This document shows positions 1 through 9,042 of a stretch of DNA of 64,000 nucleotides, piece by piece (positions within the stretch are counted from its first letter, which is position 1; each line of letters opens with the position of its first letter). Under the pieces are notes generated by a model. The model made no database searches. It was not told the DNA's origin and worked only from the letters and a program-made list of their open reading frames with translations. The translations under genes and the position numbers were made by a program. The stretch is from Duganella sp. BJB480 (GTDB lineage Bacteria; Pseudomonadota; Gammaproteobacteria; Burkholderiales; Burkholderiaceae_D). Location: NCBI GenBank assembly GCA_003416985.1, contig QVIN01000002.1, forward strand, positions 620,001 through 684,000. The letters run 5' to 3'.

Positions 1-1183
1 CCTGCTCGGCGCTGAACAGCTGCACACCCAGCTCCCACTCGGGGAACTGGCCGGCCTCGATGGCTTCCCACAGGTCGCGGCGGTGGTAGTCCGGGTCCGC
101 GCCCGCCAGCCGGGCCGCCTCGTCCCACACCAGCGAGTGCGTGCCGGACATCGGCGTCCAGTGGAATTTGCAGAACACCGAGGCGCCCTGCGCGTTCACC
201 AGCCGGAACGTGTGCACGCCGAAGCCCTGCATCATGCGGTAGCTGCGCGGGATGGCGCGGTCCGACAGGTGCCACATCAGCATGTGGGTGATCTCGGGGC
301 TGAGCGAGGCGAAGTCCCAGAAGGTGTCGTGCGCGCTGGCCGCCTGCGGCATGCCGTTGTGCGGCTCCGGCTTGACCGCGTGGATCAGGTCCGGGAACTT
401 CATCGCGTCCTGGATGAAGAACACGGGAATGTTGTTGCCGACCAGGTCCCAGTTGCCTTCGTCGGTGTAGAACTTGACCGCGAAACCGCGCACGTCGCGC
501 ACCGTGTCGGCCGAGCCGCGTTCACCGGCCACCGTCGAGAAGCGCACGAACACCGGCGTGCGCTTGCCCGCCGCCGCCAGCAGCGAGGCGCGCGTGATGG
601 GGCTATGGTCGCCGTAGCTTTCAAAGTAGCCGTGGGCCGCCGAACCGCGCGCATGCACCACGCGCTCGGGGATGCGCTCATGGTCGAAGTGCGTGATCTT
701 CTCGCGCAGGATGAAGTCCTCCATCGCGGTCGGTCCGCGCAGGCCGATTTTCAGGCTGTCCTGGTTGTCGGCCACCTTCACGCCCTGGTTGGTGGTCAGT
801 TCGCGGCCGCTGTCGTCCACCCGCACGCGGTCCAGCGAGCCGTCCAGCGGGTTGTTGCCGATGTTGGGATGGCCGTCGCCGTCCTTGGGCGAGGCCACCG
901 TCTCGGTGCTGGTGCTGGCGGTGGCGAAGTTGCTCGACGGGGTACGCGTTTCGCCCGCGTGCGGCGTGAAGGCGGCGTCGCCGTATTCCAGCGGCTTGGT
1001 TTCGTTAAAGGGCATCGCGGCGGCCAGCTGCTCGTCGCTGGTGACCTTTTCCAGCAGTTGGCTGGCGATCGGGTTCGGAGGGCCGAGCCGCGAGGGATGC
1101 GGCGGTTCGGCGGGGCCGGCCACCGTGCTGAGAATGGAACCGGCGCCGTCCACCGCGCCGCCGTTGTCTTTGGGATTAGCCAT
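1..1183 (-). CDS. katE: Catalase, large-subunit (HPII/KatE-like), 5' part only
   Basis: Heme catalase converting hydrogen peroxide to water and oxygen in the cytoplasm. The visible 394 residues start at an ATG preceded by GAGGTG. A roughly 80-residue N-terminal extension precedes the catalase core (PLDGSLDR, then [13 protein letters not shown]). The core shows the distal-heme histidine in [15 protein letters not shown], the FVRFSTV segment and the [16 protein letters not shown] segment. The long N-terminal arm and the RGSAAHG spelling fit the clade 2 large catalases (about 700 aa, with a C-terminal flavodoxin-like domain). The C-terminal part lies beyond base 1, so the large-subunit class is inferred, not seen. 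Confidence 0.93.
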   Translation of the reverse strand, partial: MANPKDNGGAVDGAGSILSTVAGPAEPPHPSRLGPPNPIASQLLEKVTSDEQLAAAMPFNETKPLEYGDAAFTPHAGETRTPSSNFATASTSTETVASPKDGDGHPNIGNNPLDGSLDRVRVDDSGRELTTNQGVKVADNQDSLKIGLRGPTAMEDFILREKITHFDHERIPERVVHARGSAAHGYFESYGDHSPITRASLLAAAGKRTPVFVRFSTVAGERGSADTVRDVRGFAVKFYTDEGNWDLVGNNIPVFFIQDAMKFPDLIHAVKPEPHNGMPQAASAHDTFWDFASLSPEITHMLMWHLSDRAIPRSYRMMQGFGVHTFRLVNAQGASVFCKFHWTPMSGTHSLVWDEAARLAGADPDYHRRDLWEAIEAGQFPEWELGVQLFSAEQ

Positions 1184-1295
1184 GTCGCACCTCGTCTGAG
1201 TATCGCGCCGGCCCGGATGGACGGCTGCGATTCAGTGTGCGATTCTTGTGTGGGCAGGTGTTTGACGGCGCTCAAGCGGGCTCGGCATGCCGCAA

Positions 1296-1769
1296 TCAGG
1301 CGAAAAACCGAGGGTCGTAGATCCAGCGTCTGATCGTTGTCGCGGTAATGGACGCCACATCCGGATGGCGCGGATTAATCAGCACGTTGTATTCGTCAGG
1401 CACGCACACCGACGGCACCAGCAACAACGCCGAACTGCCCGATGCAGCCCAGGCATCGCCTGTCGCCCGGCTCGTCATGCCGGATGGAACCGCATCCCAT
1501 CCGCCCGGCAAGGGGTCGAGCACCAGGCGCGAAGCCCAAACGGTGTCGGGAACGTCGATTCGCACCAGGAAGTGGTTGAACGGCAGGCCGCCGCTGCGTA
1601 CATGCAGGACTGTTTCAATGGTCGCCAAGGCGATGTTGGCAGCGCTGTAAATGAGCGGCGTGCCGATGCTGTTCCAACGCCCTCCTGAAATCTTGGCACC
1701 TGCGCCAGTAAGATCATTGGCCGAATAGGCAGGGGCCTCGACGGCGATACGCCACAAGGGCGTGGTCAT
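1296..1769 (-). CDS. RES-domain toxin of Xre/RES toxin-antitoxin pair
   Basis: 157-residue RES-domain protein; characterised members are toxins that degrade NAD+. The family signatures are visible: GGRWNS with R31, Y41 in PLIYSAA, E52 in TIETVLH, and the SSALLLVPS...NVLINPRHPD C-terminal block. The R/Y/E spacing matches the conserved active-site residues described for the family, so it looks catalytically intact. Its ATG overlaps the stop of the upstream antitoxin gene by 4 nt (ATGA), so the two are translationally coupled with the antitoxin first. The toxin activity is inferred from the family. Confidence 0.9.
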   Translation of the reverse strand: MTTPLWRIAVEAPAYSANDLTGAGAKISGGRWNSIGTPLIYSAANIALATIETVLHVRSGGLPFNHFLVRIDVPDTVWASRLVLDPLPGGWDAVPSGMTSRATGDAWAASGSSALLLVPSVCVPDEYNVLINPRHPDVASITATTIRRWIYDPRFFA

Positions 1770-2212
1770 GCATAGGCTCCGCTCTGCATCATGGAAAGCA
1801 ATTCAGCCACCAGCTTTTGCCCTTCGAACGTGTCCATGTAGCTCGCCGGCGTCGCGCCCCCGAGCGCCGGCAGCGGCTTGGACAGCCAGTCAGCCAGCCA
1901 ATGTGCCGCGTCAAAACCAGTCGGATCGCCGGACTCCTCCACCATCGTCTGCACCTTGCCGATCAAGGCGGCCAGGCCCAGGACGCGCTCGGACTCGTCT
2001 TTCGACAATGCCATCCCGTCCTTCTCCTTGCGGCTGATGGTGGCGCGGGACAGGCCGAGGCTGCCGAGCAGCAGCTCTTTGCTCATCCCCATGGTTGATG
2101 AAAGTTCACCGACCATCGAGGCCGGAATACCCTTGCGTATCGCGGCTATGCGCGTTTGCGGATCAACTTGATAAAGGTAGACAACTTTGGCTGGCGCGCG
2201 TTTCGCAGACAT
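1766..2212 (-). CDS. Xre/MbcA/ParS-type antitoxin (DUF2384)
   Basis: 148-residue partner of the RES toxin. A central helix-turn-helix-like stretch (KELLLGSLGLSRATISRKEK, about residues 45-64) is followed by the DUF2384 toxin-binding region with SERVLGLAALIGKVQ and FDAAHWLADWLSKPLPALGG. The protein should bind and neutralise the toxin and repress its own promoter, as in studied Xre-RES pairs. The ATG has a strong AAAGGAG ribosome site. A palindromic operator-like site lies just upstream. Confidence 0.9.
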   Translation of the reverse strand: MSAKRAPAKVVYLYQVDPQTRIAAIRKGIPASMVGELSSTMGMSKELLLGSLGLSRATISRKEKDGMALSKDESERVLGLAALIGKVQTMVEESGDPTGFDAAHWLADWLSKPLPALGGATPASYMDTFEGQKLVAELLSMMQSGAYA

Positions 2213-2222
2213 ACCCTTCTCC

Positions 2223-2246
2223 TTTGAGACTTAAGTATAGCTCAAA
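2223..2246 (-). promoter_or_regulatory. Candidate autoregulatory operator over the -10 of the toxin-antitoxin promoter
   Basis: Perfect 6-bp inverted repeat TTTGAG-N12-CTCAAA enclosing a second perfect palindrome ACTTAAGT (2229-2236). On the minus strand a good -10 box TATACT lies at 2234-2239 inside the repeat. No good -35 is seen at normal spacing. The site begins 11 nt upstream of the antitoxin ATG. Repression by the Xre antitoxin is an inference from position and symmetry. Confidence 0.55.
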
Positions 2247-2265
2247 TGAGGCAAGCCGCCGCGCG

Positions 2266-3471
2266 TCAGAAGAAGTGCTGCCAGTCGGCCAGCCAAGCCG
2301 GGAACTCCTCGACCGGCATCGGCTTGGCGATGTAGTAGCCCTGGGCGTAGGTGCAGCCCAGACCTTGCAGAAAGTCCCAATCCTGCTTGGTCTCGACGCC
2401 GACAGCGACCGAGCGCCGGTCCAGGTTGCGCGCCAGCCCGAGGCAGGAGCGCAGCACCGTGCCGATGGCTTGCCGCTTGGAGGCGCCGTCGACAAAGCTG
2501 CGGTCTATCTTCAACTCGGAGAACGGTATGCGCGCCAGCAGCTGCAGGTTGCTGCGCCCGGTGCCGTAGTCGTCGATGGCAAGGCCGAAGCCCTTCATGC
2601 GCAGTCGCAGCAGCCGTTCGAGGAAATGCGGGTCGGTGGTCAGCACCGCCGACTCGGTCATCTCGAAGGTGATGTAGTCGGCCATGATGCGATGGCGGTC
2701 CAGGCAGGCCGCGATCTGCTCCATGAACTGCGGATGCGCCAGCGTGCTCTGGTCCACATTGATGGAAAACGAAATGGGGATGCCCTGGTCGTGCAGGGTG
2801 CGGCAGGCCGCCACCGATTTTTCGATCATGCTCCAGTCGAGGAAATCGATGCGGCGGTTATCCTCCAGCGCTTGCATGAACGACGCCGGCCCAAGCACGC
2901 CATACAGCGGATGGCGCCAGCGCGCGAACATCTCCAGGCCCTTGACCTGCCCCGTCTCCAGCTCGATCTTGGGCTGGAAGTAGGGATCGAACTCGCGCAT
3001 CTGCAAGCCCTGCCCCACTTCGGCGAAGGAGATGTGCGGCACCTGCTCGCGCGCGGCGGCGGCGCGCGCCTCCGAGGGCTGCAGGTAGTCAGCGATGAGC
3101 GATTCCAGCCGGCTGCCGATCACCGGCTTGCCGATCGCGCCCAGCATGTTGATGCCGTAGGCCGCCGCCATCGTCTCCACGGAGAACAGCACCGCGTTCG
3201 ACTGCGCGCCCACCACCACCACGCCCACGCGTGACTTGGCCTCGGACAGGCGGCGTATCAGCTCCAGCGCGTCCATGCCCGGCAGCGCCAGGTCGATGAT
3301 GGCGATGTCCACCGCCGGCGTGATGCCGGCGCTGAAATGGCGCAGCGCCGTATGGCCGTCGGGCGCCTGCGTGATCCGGCCCACGCCCAGGTGCACCAGG
3401 ATATCGGCCAGCGCGTGGCGTTGTACCTGATCCCCTTCGGCTACCAGAAAGTGCAACTGCGCGATATCCAT
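2266..3471 (-). CDS. Response regulator with EAL domain, probably catalytically degenerate
   Basis: 401-residue cytoplasmic protein with an N-terminal receiver domain (about 5-125, phospho-acceptor Asp in IIDLALPGMD) and a C-terminal EAL domain (about 150-400). The EAL motif itself reads EMF in GLEMFARW. Later metal-site motifs are kept (SINVD, FEMTES, IDDYGTG, LKIDRSFV), but the usual AEGVET motif reads AVGVET: the Glu assigned as catalytic base in RocR is Val (codon at 2401-2403). It may sense or bind c-di-GMP rather than hydrolyse it. Start chosen at the ATG with TTGGAG upstream; the longer reading frame overlaps the methyltransferase gene. Confidence 0.88.
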   Translation of the reverse strand: MDIAQLHFLVAEGDQVQRHALADILVHLGVGRITQAPDGHTALRHFSAGITPAVDIAIIDLALPGMDALELIRRLSEAKSRVGVVVVGAQSNAVLFSVETMAAAYGINMLGAIGKPVIGSRLESLIADYLQPSEARAAAAREQVPHISFAEVGQGLQMREFDPYFQPKIELETGQVKGLEMFARWRHPLYGVLGPASFMQALEDNRRIDFLDWSMIEKSVAACRTLHDQGIPISFSINVDQSTLAHPQFMEQIAACLDRHRIMADYITFEMTESAVLTTDPHFLERLLRLRMKGFGLAIDDYGTGRSNLQLLARIPFSELKIDRSFVDGASKRQAIGTVLRSCLGLARNLDRRSVAVGVETKQDWDFLQGLGCTYAQGYYIAKPMPVEEFPAWLADWQHFF

Positions 3472-3491
3472 CGGCGGCTCCAATAAGGCTA

Positions 3492-4277
3492 TTACCCTTG
3501 ATTCTGCCTGACTTGCTCGAAAAAGCATACTGCCGCGCATGCGGCGACGTTCAGCGACTCCACCTGGCCCAGGTGGGGAATCACCACCTGATGGGTGGCC
3601 ATGGACAGCAGGTCGTCCGCCACGCCCTGCCCTTCGTGGCCAAACAGCCACGCCACCGGCTGACGCAGGTCGACGTCGTACAGGCGCTGGGTGGCGTAGC
3701 CGCTGGTGGCCAGCGAGGTCACCTTGGAGGCCGCGACCAGCTGCGCCAGGTCGACGTTCTCGAAAATGTCGAGCACAAAGTGCGCGCCCATGGCCGCGCG
3801 CAGCACCTTGGGCGACCAGCAGAACGCCGATCCGGCGCTGCAGTACACCTGGGTGATGCCCGCCGCCGCCGCGCTGCGCAGGATGGAGCCGACGTTGCCG
3901 GGATCCTGCACGTTATCGAGCAGCACCGCCGACACGGCCAGCGGCTCGGTCACGGCGCGCTCCGGCGTCTCGATCATGAACATCACGCCGACGCCGTGTT
4001 CGACCTGGCTGACAGCGTTGTACAGCGCATCGGGCAATCCCAGCACATGCGCGTGCTGCGCCTCCAGCTGGCCGACGATCTCCATCACTTCCGGGTTGTG
4101 CAGCGCGGTTTCGCTGACGATGCACTGCTCCGGCAGGCCGCGCAGCTGCAAATAGGCCTGGCACAGATGCACGCCGTCGAGCAGCGTGCGGCCGGACTTG
4201 CGGCGCGCCTGCGAACTGCCGGCCAGCTTGACCAGCTCCTTGTATTGCGCGTTGTCGCGCGAGGTGATGGTCTTCAT
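3492..4277 (-). CDS. SpoU/TrmH-family RNA 2'-O-methyltransferase
   Basis: 261-residue SPOUT-fold methyltransferase that would use S-adenosylmethionine to methylate ribose 2'-OH in rRNA or tRNA. All three family motifs are visible: [26 protein letters not shown] and [18 protein letters not shown]. The N-terminal about 100 residues form the substrate-binding part typical of RlmB-like enzymes ([19 protein letters not shown]). Its ATG overlaps the rnhB stop (ATGA), placing it at the end of the lipid A / rnhB run. The exact RNA target cannot be read from sequence. Confidence 0.93.
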   Translation of the reverse strand: MKTITSRDNAQYKELVKLAGSSQARRKSGRTLLDGVHLCQAYLQLRGLPEQCIVSETALHNPEVMEIVGQLEAQHAHVLGLPDALYNAVSQVEHGVGVMFMIETPERAVTEPLAVSAVLLDNVQDPGNVGSILRSAAAAGITQVYCSAGSAFCWSPKVLRAAMGAHFVLDIFENVDLAQLVAASKVTSLATSGYATQRLYDVDLRQPVAWLFGHEGQGVADDLLSMATHQVVIPHLGQVESLNVAACAAVCFFEQVRQNQG

Positions 4278-4915
4278 GCGGTTCTCCCTGCGCGCAGCGC
4301 GAATTCCTCCAGCACCGCCCGCACCGGCGCGAACGAGCGGCGGTGCACCGGCGAGGCGCCGTGCTCGCGCAGGCGCTCCAGGTGCAGCGCGGTGCCGTAG
4401 CCCTTGTGCTGGTCGAAGCAGTACTGCGGATACTGCGCGTGCAGCATCACCAGCGCGGCGTCGCGCGCGGTCTTGGCCAGGATCGAGGCGGCCGAGATGG
4501 CGTCGACCTTGTCGTCGCCGCCGATCACGGCGATGCTCTGGATCTTCATCACCGGGCAGCGGTTGCCGTCGATCAGGGCCAGCGTCGGCACGGTGCTCAG
4601 CGCCTCCACCGCGCGCCGCATCGCCAGCATCGACGCCTGCAGGATATTGAGCTTGTCGATTTCCTCTTCCGACGCCTCGGCGATGGCCCACGCCAGCGCG
4701 TTGGCCTTGATCAGCGGGGCGAGCATGTCGCGCTTGGCCTCGGTCAGCTTCTTGGAGTCGCGCAGGCCTTCGATCGGACGCGAGACGTCCAGGATCACGG
4801 CCGCCGCGTACACCGGGCCGGCCAGCGGGCCACGGCCCGCCTCGTCGACGCCGCAAATGATTTCATCGGGCGAGTCGGGCAGGAAGTCGAACAGGCCGGG
4901 GGTTGGGTTTTTCAC
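4274..4915 (-). CDS. rnhB: Ribonuclease HII
   Basis: 213-residue endonuclease that cleaves the RNA strand of RNA-DNA hybrids and removes misincorporated ribonucleotides. The N-terminal signature [22 protein letters not shown] carries the catalytic Asp-Glu pair; [17 protein letters not shown] carries further conserved residues, and QHKGYGT is the usual C-terminal block. Length matches the family. It follows lpxB by 10 nt and overlaps the downstream methyltransferase gene by 4 nt; lpxA-lpxB-rnhB is a conserved proteobacterial order. Confidence 0.97.
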   Translation of the reverse strand: MKNPTPGLFDFLPDSPDEIICGVDEAGRGPLAGPVYAAAVILDVSRPIEGLRDSKKLTEAKRDMLAPLIKANALAWAIAEASEEEIDKLNILQASMLAMRRAVEALSTVPTLALIDGNRCPVMKIQSIAVIGGDDKVDAISAASILAKTARDAALVMLHAQYPQYCFDQHKGYGTALHLERLREHGASPVHRRSFAPVRAVLEEFALRAGRTA

Positions 4916-4925
4916 GTTGAGACTC

Positions 4926-6077
4926 TTAAGCTTTGATTACTTTTAGCACGGCGGCCGCGCTCTCCACCGCGCTGTTGCGCAGCAGGCTGTGATGCATGTC
5001 GGTGAAGCGCTCGACCAGCCGCAGGCGGTGCGGCGCGTCGCTCAGCTGCTTCCACATGGCCTCCGCCAGCGCCGCCGGATTGGCCGCGTTCTGCAGCAGC
5101 TCCGGCACGAGGAACTCGCGCGCCAGGATGTTCGGCAAGCCGATCCACGGCTGGTAGTTGAAGTGGCGCAGAATCTGCCATTCCAGCTCCGCCATCCGAT
5201 AGGCTATCACCATCGGCTTCTTGAACAGCGCCACCTCCAGCGACGCCGTGCCCGACGCCACCAGCACCGCGTCCGCCGCCGCGATCGCCGTGTGCGACTG
5301 GCCGTCGAGCAGCTGTACCTCGACGTCCTGCAGGCCGGCCTGCGCCACCAGTTCGAGGAAGTACTTGCGCTGCCGTTCGCCCGCCATCGGCGCCACGAAA
5401 CGCAGCGAGCGGTCGCGCTGCTTGAGCAGGCGCGCCGCGCCGATGAAGGCCACCGTGTTGTACTTGATCTCGGACATGCGGCTGCCCGGCATGATGGCCA
5501 CCACGTTGGCGTCCTCCGGCATGCCCAGCGCGCGCCGCGCGCCCGCCACGTCCGGCGCCATCGGGATCACTTCCGCCAGCGGATGGCCGACGTAACTCAC
5601 CGGCACGCCGGCCTGGCGGTAAATCTCCTCTTCGAAGGGAAACACCACCAGCATGTGCGACACCGCCCGGATGATCTTCTTGATGCGTCCACCGCGCCAG
5701 GCCCAGATCTGCGGCCCGATGTAGTGGATGGTCGGAATCCCGGCCGCCTTGAGCTGCTCTTCCAGCCCGAGGTTAAAGCCCGGATAGTCGGCGCCGATGA
5801 AGGCCGCCGGCCGCTCGGCCAGCAACTGGTCGCGCAGCTGGTTCTGGATGCCCTTGATCTCGCGGTAGCGCGGGATCACGGCCAGCAGGCCGCGCACGGT
5901 CAGCTTGTCCATCGGCCAGTGCGATTCGAAGCCCTGCGCGATCATATGCTCGCCGCCGATGCCGTGGAAGCGCGCGTCCGGCAGATGCGGGCGCAGGCCG
6001 GACAGCAGGCGCGCCGCCAGCAGGTCGCCCGACGGCTCGCCCGCCACCAGCGCCACCGACATGGGCGACCCGGCCAT
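4926..6077 (-). CDS. lpxB: Lipid-A-disaccharide synthase
   Basis: 383-residue glycosyltransferase (family GT19) that condenses UDP-2,3-diacylglucosamine with lipid X to form the lipid A disaccharide at the inner membrane face. Visible family blocks: [12 protein letters not shown] at the N-terminus, [24 protein letters not shown], and [11 protein letters not shown] for the UDP-sugar site. Start set at an ATG 5 nt after the lpxA stop, giving the family's usual length; a second ATG 15 nt downstream (MSVAL) is possible. The longer open frame reads into lpxA and is not used. Confidence 0.96.
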   Translation of the reverse strand: MAGSPMSVALVAGEPSGDLLAARLLSGLRPHLPDARFHGIGGEHMIAQGFESHWPMDKLTVRGLLAVIPRYREIKGIQNQLRDQLLAERPAAFIGADYPGFNLGLEEQLKAAGIPTIHYIGPQIWAWRGGRIKKIIRAVSHMLVVFPFEEEIYRQAGVPVSYVGHPLAEVIPMAPDVAGARRALGMPEDANVVAIMPGSRMSEIKYNTVAFIGAARLLKQRDRSLRFVAPMAGERQRKYFLELVAQAGLQDVEVQLLDGQSHTAIAAADAVLVASGTASLEVALFKKPMVIAYRMAELEWQILRHFNYQPWIGLPNILAREFLVPELLQNAANPAALAEAMWKQLSDAPHRLRLVERFTDMHHSLLRNSAVESAAAVLKVIKA

Positions 6078-6081
6078 CAGC

Positions 6082-6870
6082 TCAGCGGACGATGCCACGG
6101 CTGGCGATGTTGAGGAATTCGCGCATCGAGCGGATCTGCTCCGCCGCAGCCGGCATCGCATCCTCTTCGGCCTGCAATGCGACCTTGGCCTCCTCCAGCG
6201 TCAGGCCGGAGCGGTAGATCAGCTTGTACGCGGTGCGGATGCCGTTGATCTGCTCGCGCGTGAAGCCGCGCCGCTTCAGGCCCTCGATGTTGACGCCGTG
6301 CGCCTGCGCCGGATTGCCGTTCAACAGAACGAACGGCGGCACATCCTGCGTCAGTGAGGTGCTCATGCCGACGAAAGCGTGCGCGCCGATCTTGCAGAAC
6401 TGGTGCACATTGGCGAAGCCACTCATGATCACCCAGTCGCCGATCTCGACGTGGCCGGCGATCTGCGCGTTGTTCGAGAAGATGGTGTTGCTGCCGATCT
6501 GGCAGTCGTGCGCCAGGTGGACGTAGGCCGAGATCCAGTTGTCGTTGCCCAGCGAGGTCACGCCCTTGTCCTGCACCGTGCCGGTGTTGAAGGTGCAGAA
6601 CTCGCGGATGGTGTTGCGGTCGCCGATGGTCAGGCGGGTCGGCTCGCCGTTCCACTTCTTGTCCTGCGGCGCGGCGCCGATCGACGAGAACTGGAAGAAC
6701 TTGTTGTCGCTGCCGATGGTCGTGTTGCCCTCGATGACCACGTGCGGACCGACCACGGTGCGCGCGCCGATCACCACGTTCGGGCCGATCACCGAATACG
6801 GCCCCACCTCGACGGATTCGTCGAGCTGCGCCTTCGGGTCGACGATGGCGGTGGCGTGAATCTTGGCCAT
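6082..6870 (-). CDS. lpxA: UDP-N-acetylglucosamine O-acyltransferase
   Basis: 262 residues, the same length as the E. coli enzyme. First step of lipid A synthesis: transfers an acyl chain from ACP to the 3-OH of UDP-GlcNAc. The first two thirds are hexapeptide repeats of a left-handed beta helix (IVDPKAQLDESVEVGPYSVI and following), with the catalytic-His region SAYVHLAHDCQIG and the FVGMSTSLTQDVPPF segment, then a helical C-terminal domain. Its ATG lies 2 nt from the fabZ stop, in the fixed order lpxD-fabZ-lpxA-lpxB. Confidence 0.97.
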   Translation of the reverse strand: MAKIHATAIVDPKAQLDESVEVGPYSVIGPNVVIGARTVVGPHVVIEGNTTIGSDNKFFQFSSIGAAPQDKKWNGEPTRLTIGDRNTIREFCTFNTGTVQDKGVTSLGNDNWISAYVHLAHDCQIGSNTIFSNNAQIAGHVEIGDWVIMSGFANVHQFCKIGAHAFVGMSTSLTQDVPPFVLLNGNPAQAHGVNIEGLKRRGFTREQINGIRTAYKLIYRSGLTLEEAKVALQAEEDAMPAAAEQIRSMREFLNIASRGIVR

Positions 6871-6872
6871 GT

Positions 6873-7385
6873 TTACTTCCCGGCTGGCTGGCTGGCGTCG
6901 GCCGCGCTGCGGATGGTGCACATCAGTTCCGCCTCGACCGCGGTCTGGCCGTCGACCGTGCCGACCGCCTTGTACTTCCAGATGCCGCGCGCGACGCGCA
7001 GGATCTCGACGTTCATCACCAGCTGGTCGCCCGGCTCCACCGGACGCTTGAAGCGCGCGTTGTCGATGCCGACAAAGTACACCACCGAGTTCTCGTCCGG
7101 CTTGATGTCCATGGTCAGGAAGGACAGGATGGCGGCGGTCTGCGCCATCGCCTCGATCATCAGCACGCCCGGCATCACCGGCTTGTGCGGGAAGTGGCCG
7201 TTGAAGAATTCCTCGTTGACGGTGACGTTCTTGATCGCCGTGATGGTCTTGCCCGACTCCCAGTCCAGCACGCGGTCCACCAGCAGCATGGGATAGCGGT
7301 GCGGCAGGTACTGCTTGATGGCGTGGATATCCAGGCACTTCTTGGTGCAGGTGGATTCGGAGGTGACAGGGGTGGTTGTGGTCAT
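6873..7385 (-). CDS. fabZ: 3-hydroxyacyl-ACP dehydratase
   Basis: 170-residue hot-dog-fold enzyme that dehydrates (3R)-hydroxyacyl-ACP to trans-2-enoyl-ACP in fatty acid elongation, competing with LpxA and LpxD for hydroxyacyl-ACP. Motifs: [13 protein letters not shown], and the active-site block [21 protein letters not shown] split by the catalytic His64 and Glu78. The first about 18 residues are Thr/Ser-rich and extend beyond the usual start, so a slightly shorter protein is possible. Tightly packed between lpxD and lpxA. Confidence 0.97.
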   Translation of the reverse strand: MTTTTPVTSESTCTKKCLDIHAIKQYLPHRYPMLLVDRVLDWESGKTITAIKNVTVNEEFFNGHFPHKPVMPGVLMIEAMAQTAAILSFLTMDIKPDENSVVYFVGIDNARFKRPVEPGDQLVMNVEILRVARGIWKYKAVGTVDGQTAVEAELMCTIRSAADASQPAGK

Positions 7386-7389
7386 GATT

Positions 7390-8445
7390 TTAGTTCTCGT
7401 CTTGATTCGTCAATGTTTTAATTGTTTTTTCCAGCGCGCGGATTTTATCGCGCATCGTCGACAGATTGCGGACGATGGCGGCCGATTTTTCCCATTCGCT
7501 GTTTTTGGCCAGCGGATAAAAGCCCGTGTACTGCCCCGGTTCCAGGATCGAGCGCGACACCATGCTGCCCGAGCCCACATGCACCTTGTCGGCGATGGTC
7601 AAGTGGCCCAGCACCATGGCGGCGCCGCCGAAGGTGCAGTACTTGCCGATCTTCGCGCTGCCGGCCACGCCGACGCAGCCGGCCATCGCCGTGTGCGCGC
7701 CGATGTGGCAGTTGTGGCCGATCTGGATCTGGTTGTCCAGCTTCACGCCGTCCTCCAGGATGGTGTCGGCCAGCGCGCCACGGTCGATGGTGGTGTTGGC
7801 GCCGATGTCCACATCGTCGCCGATCACCACCCGCCCGGTTTGCGGAATCTTGATGTAGACGCCGCCCTCGTTGGCGAATCCGAAGCCGTCGGTGCCGATC
7901 ACGGCGCCCGAATGAATGATGCCGCGCTTGCCGATCACGCAGCGCGCCTGGAAGGTCACGTTGGCGAACAAATGCGTGTCCTCGCCGATGACCGCGTCGC
8001 GGCCGATGTAGCAGCCGGCGTCGATCACCGCGCCCGCACCGATCGTGGCGCCGCTCTCGATCACCACGCGCGCGCCCACATGGGCGCTGGCGTCGATGCG
8101 GGCGTCGTCCGCCACCACCGCGCTGGCGTGCACGCCGGGCGCCGGCACGATGGCCGTCAACGATTCGAAATACTGCGCCGCGCGGGCGAAGTACACGTAC
8201 GGATTATTGGTGACGATGCGCGCGCCGCCATAGCCGGCGGCGATAAAAGCGTCATCGGCGGCCGACACGATCAGTGCCGCCGCCTGGCTTTGCAGCGCTT
8301 GCGCGCGCAGTTTGCTATTGCTGAGAAAGCTGATGTGCGAAACGCCGGCGTCCGTCAGTGGCGCGATCCCGGTCACTTCCAGGTTCGCGTCCCCCACCAA
8401 CTGCCCGCCGAGGCGTTCGACCAATTCCCCTAGTCGAGTGCCCAT
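7390..8445 (-). CDS. lpxD: UDP-3-O-acylglucosamine N-acyltransferase
   Basis: 351-residue trimeric left-handed beta-helix acyltransferase, third step of lipid A synthesis (N-acylation of UDP-3-O-acyl-GlcN). N-terminal uridine-binding domain ([25 protein letters not shown]), then hexapeptide repeats from about residue 105, the catalytic His in [14 protein letters not shown], and a C-terminal helix. I chose the ATG giving MGTRLGEL, which aligns with family N-termini, over a TTG 12 nt further upstream. Located between skp and fabZ in the conserved cluster. Confidence 0.96.
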   Translation of the reverse strand: MGTRLGELVERLGGQLVGDANLEVTGIAPLTDAGVSHISFLSNSKLRAQALQSQAAALIVSAADDAFIAAGYGGARIVTNNPYVYFARAAQYFESLTAIVPAPGVHASAVVADDARIDASAHVGARVVIESGATIGAGAVIDAGCYIGRDAVIGEDTHLFANVTFQARCVIGKRGIIHSGAVIGTDGFGFANEGGVYIKIPQTGRVVIGDDVDIGANTTIDRGALADTILEDGVKLDNQIQIGHNCHIGAHTAMAGCVGVAGSAKIGKYCTFGGAAMVLGHLTIADKVHVGSGSMVSRSILEPGQYTGFYPLAKNSEWEKSAAIVRNLSTMRDKIRALEKTIKTLTNQDEN

Positions 8446-8469
8446 CGGGTGATCCAATCTTGATGTGTT

Positions 8470-8994
8470 TTACTTGTCTTTGTCCAGCGCGGCCAGCACT
8501 TTGTCGGTGATGTCGATGCGCGGGCTGGCCCAGACCGCATCCTGCAGCACGATGTCGAAGCCTTCCACCGCCGCCATCTGCTTGATGATCTTGGTGGCTT
8601 TTTCCGAGATCGCCTGGCGTTCCTCGTTGGTGCGCTGGTTCAGGTCCTCGCGGAACTCGCGCTGGCGGCGCTGGTATTCCTTATCCAGCTCGAACACGTC
8701 GCGCTGGCGCTTGACGCGGTCGGTCTCGGCCAGCGTCGGCGCATCCTTCTCCAGCTTTTCCGACGCCGCCTTCAGGCGCGCGGCCATATCCTGCATGGCT
8801 TTCTCGCGGCTCTTGAACTCCTCCTGCAGCTTTTCGCCGGCCAGCTTGGCCAGCTTGGACTCATTGTAGATGCGCTCAGGACTGAGCCAGGCGATGCGCG
8901 AGGCCGAGGTCTGGGCCTGCACCGGCGCCAATGCACACCAGCCCAGTGCAAGCACGGCGAGGGATTTGGTCAGGGTAGCGGACACAGTCTTCAA
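8470..8994 (-). CDS. skp: Periplasmic chaperone Skp/OmpH
   Basis: 174-residue periplasmic chaperone that holds unfolded outer-membrane proteins on the way to BamA. Signal peptide at about 1-27 (hydrophobic SLAVLALGWCALAPVQA, cleavage after QAQ or QA). The mature part is charged, helical and coiled-coil-rich, forming the Skp tentacles, ending with QDAVWASPRIDITDKVLAALDK. The start is a TTG: GGAGA sits 6 nt upstream of it, while the only nearby alternative is a GTG three codons on without its own ribosome site. It directly follows bamA. Confidence 0.93.
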   Translation of the reverse strand: MKTVSATLTKSLAVLALGWCALAPVQAQTSASRIAWLSPERIYNESKLAKLAGEKLQEEFKSREKAMQDMAARLKAASEKLEKDAPTLAETDRVKRQRDVFELDKEYQRRQREFREDLNQRTNEERQAISEKATKIIKQMAAVEGFDIVLQDAVWASPRIDITDKVLAALDKDK

Positions 8995-9042
8995 CTTATT
9001 TCTCCGAGGTAAATATCAATACTCAATGGCATCAGGCCCGCC

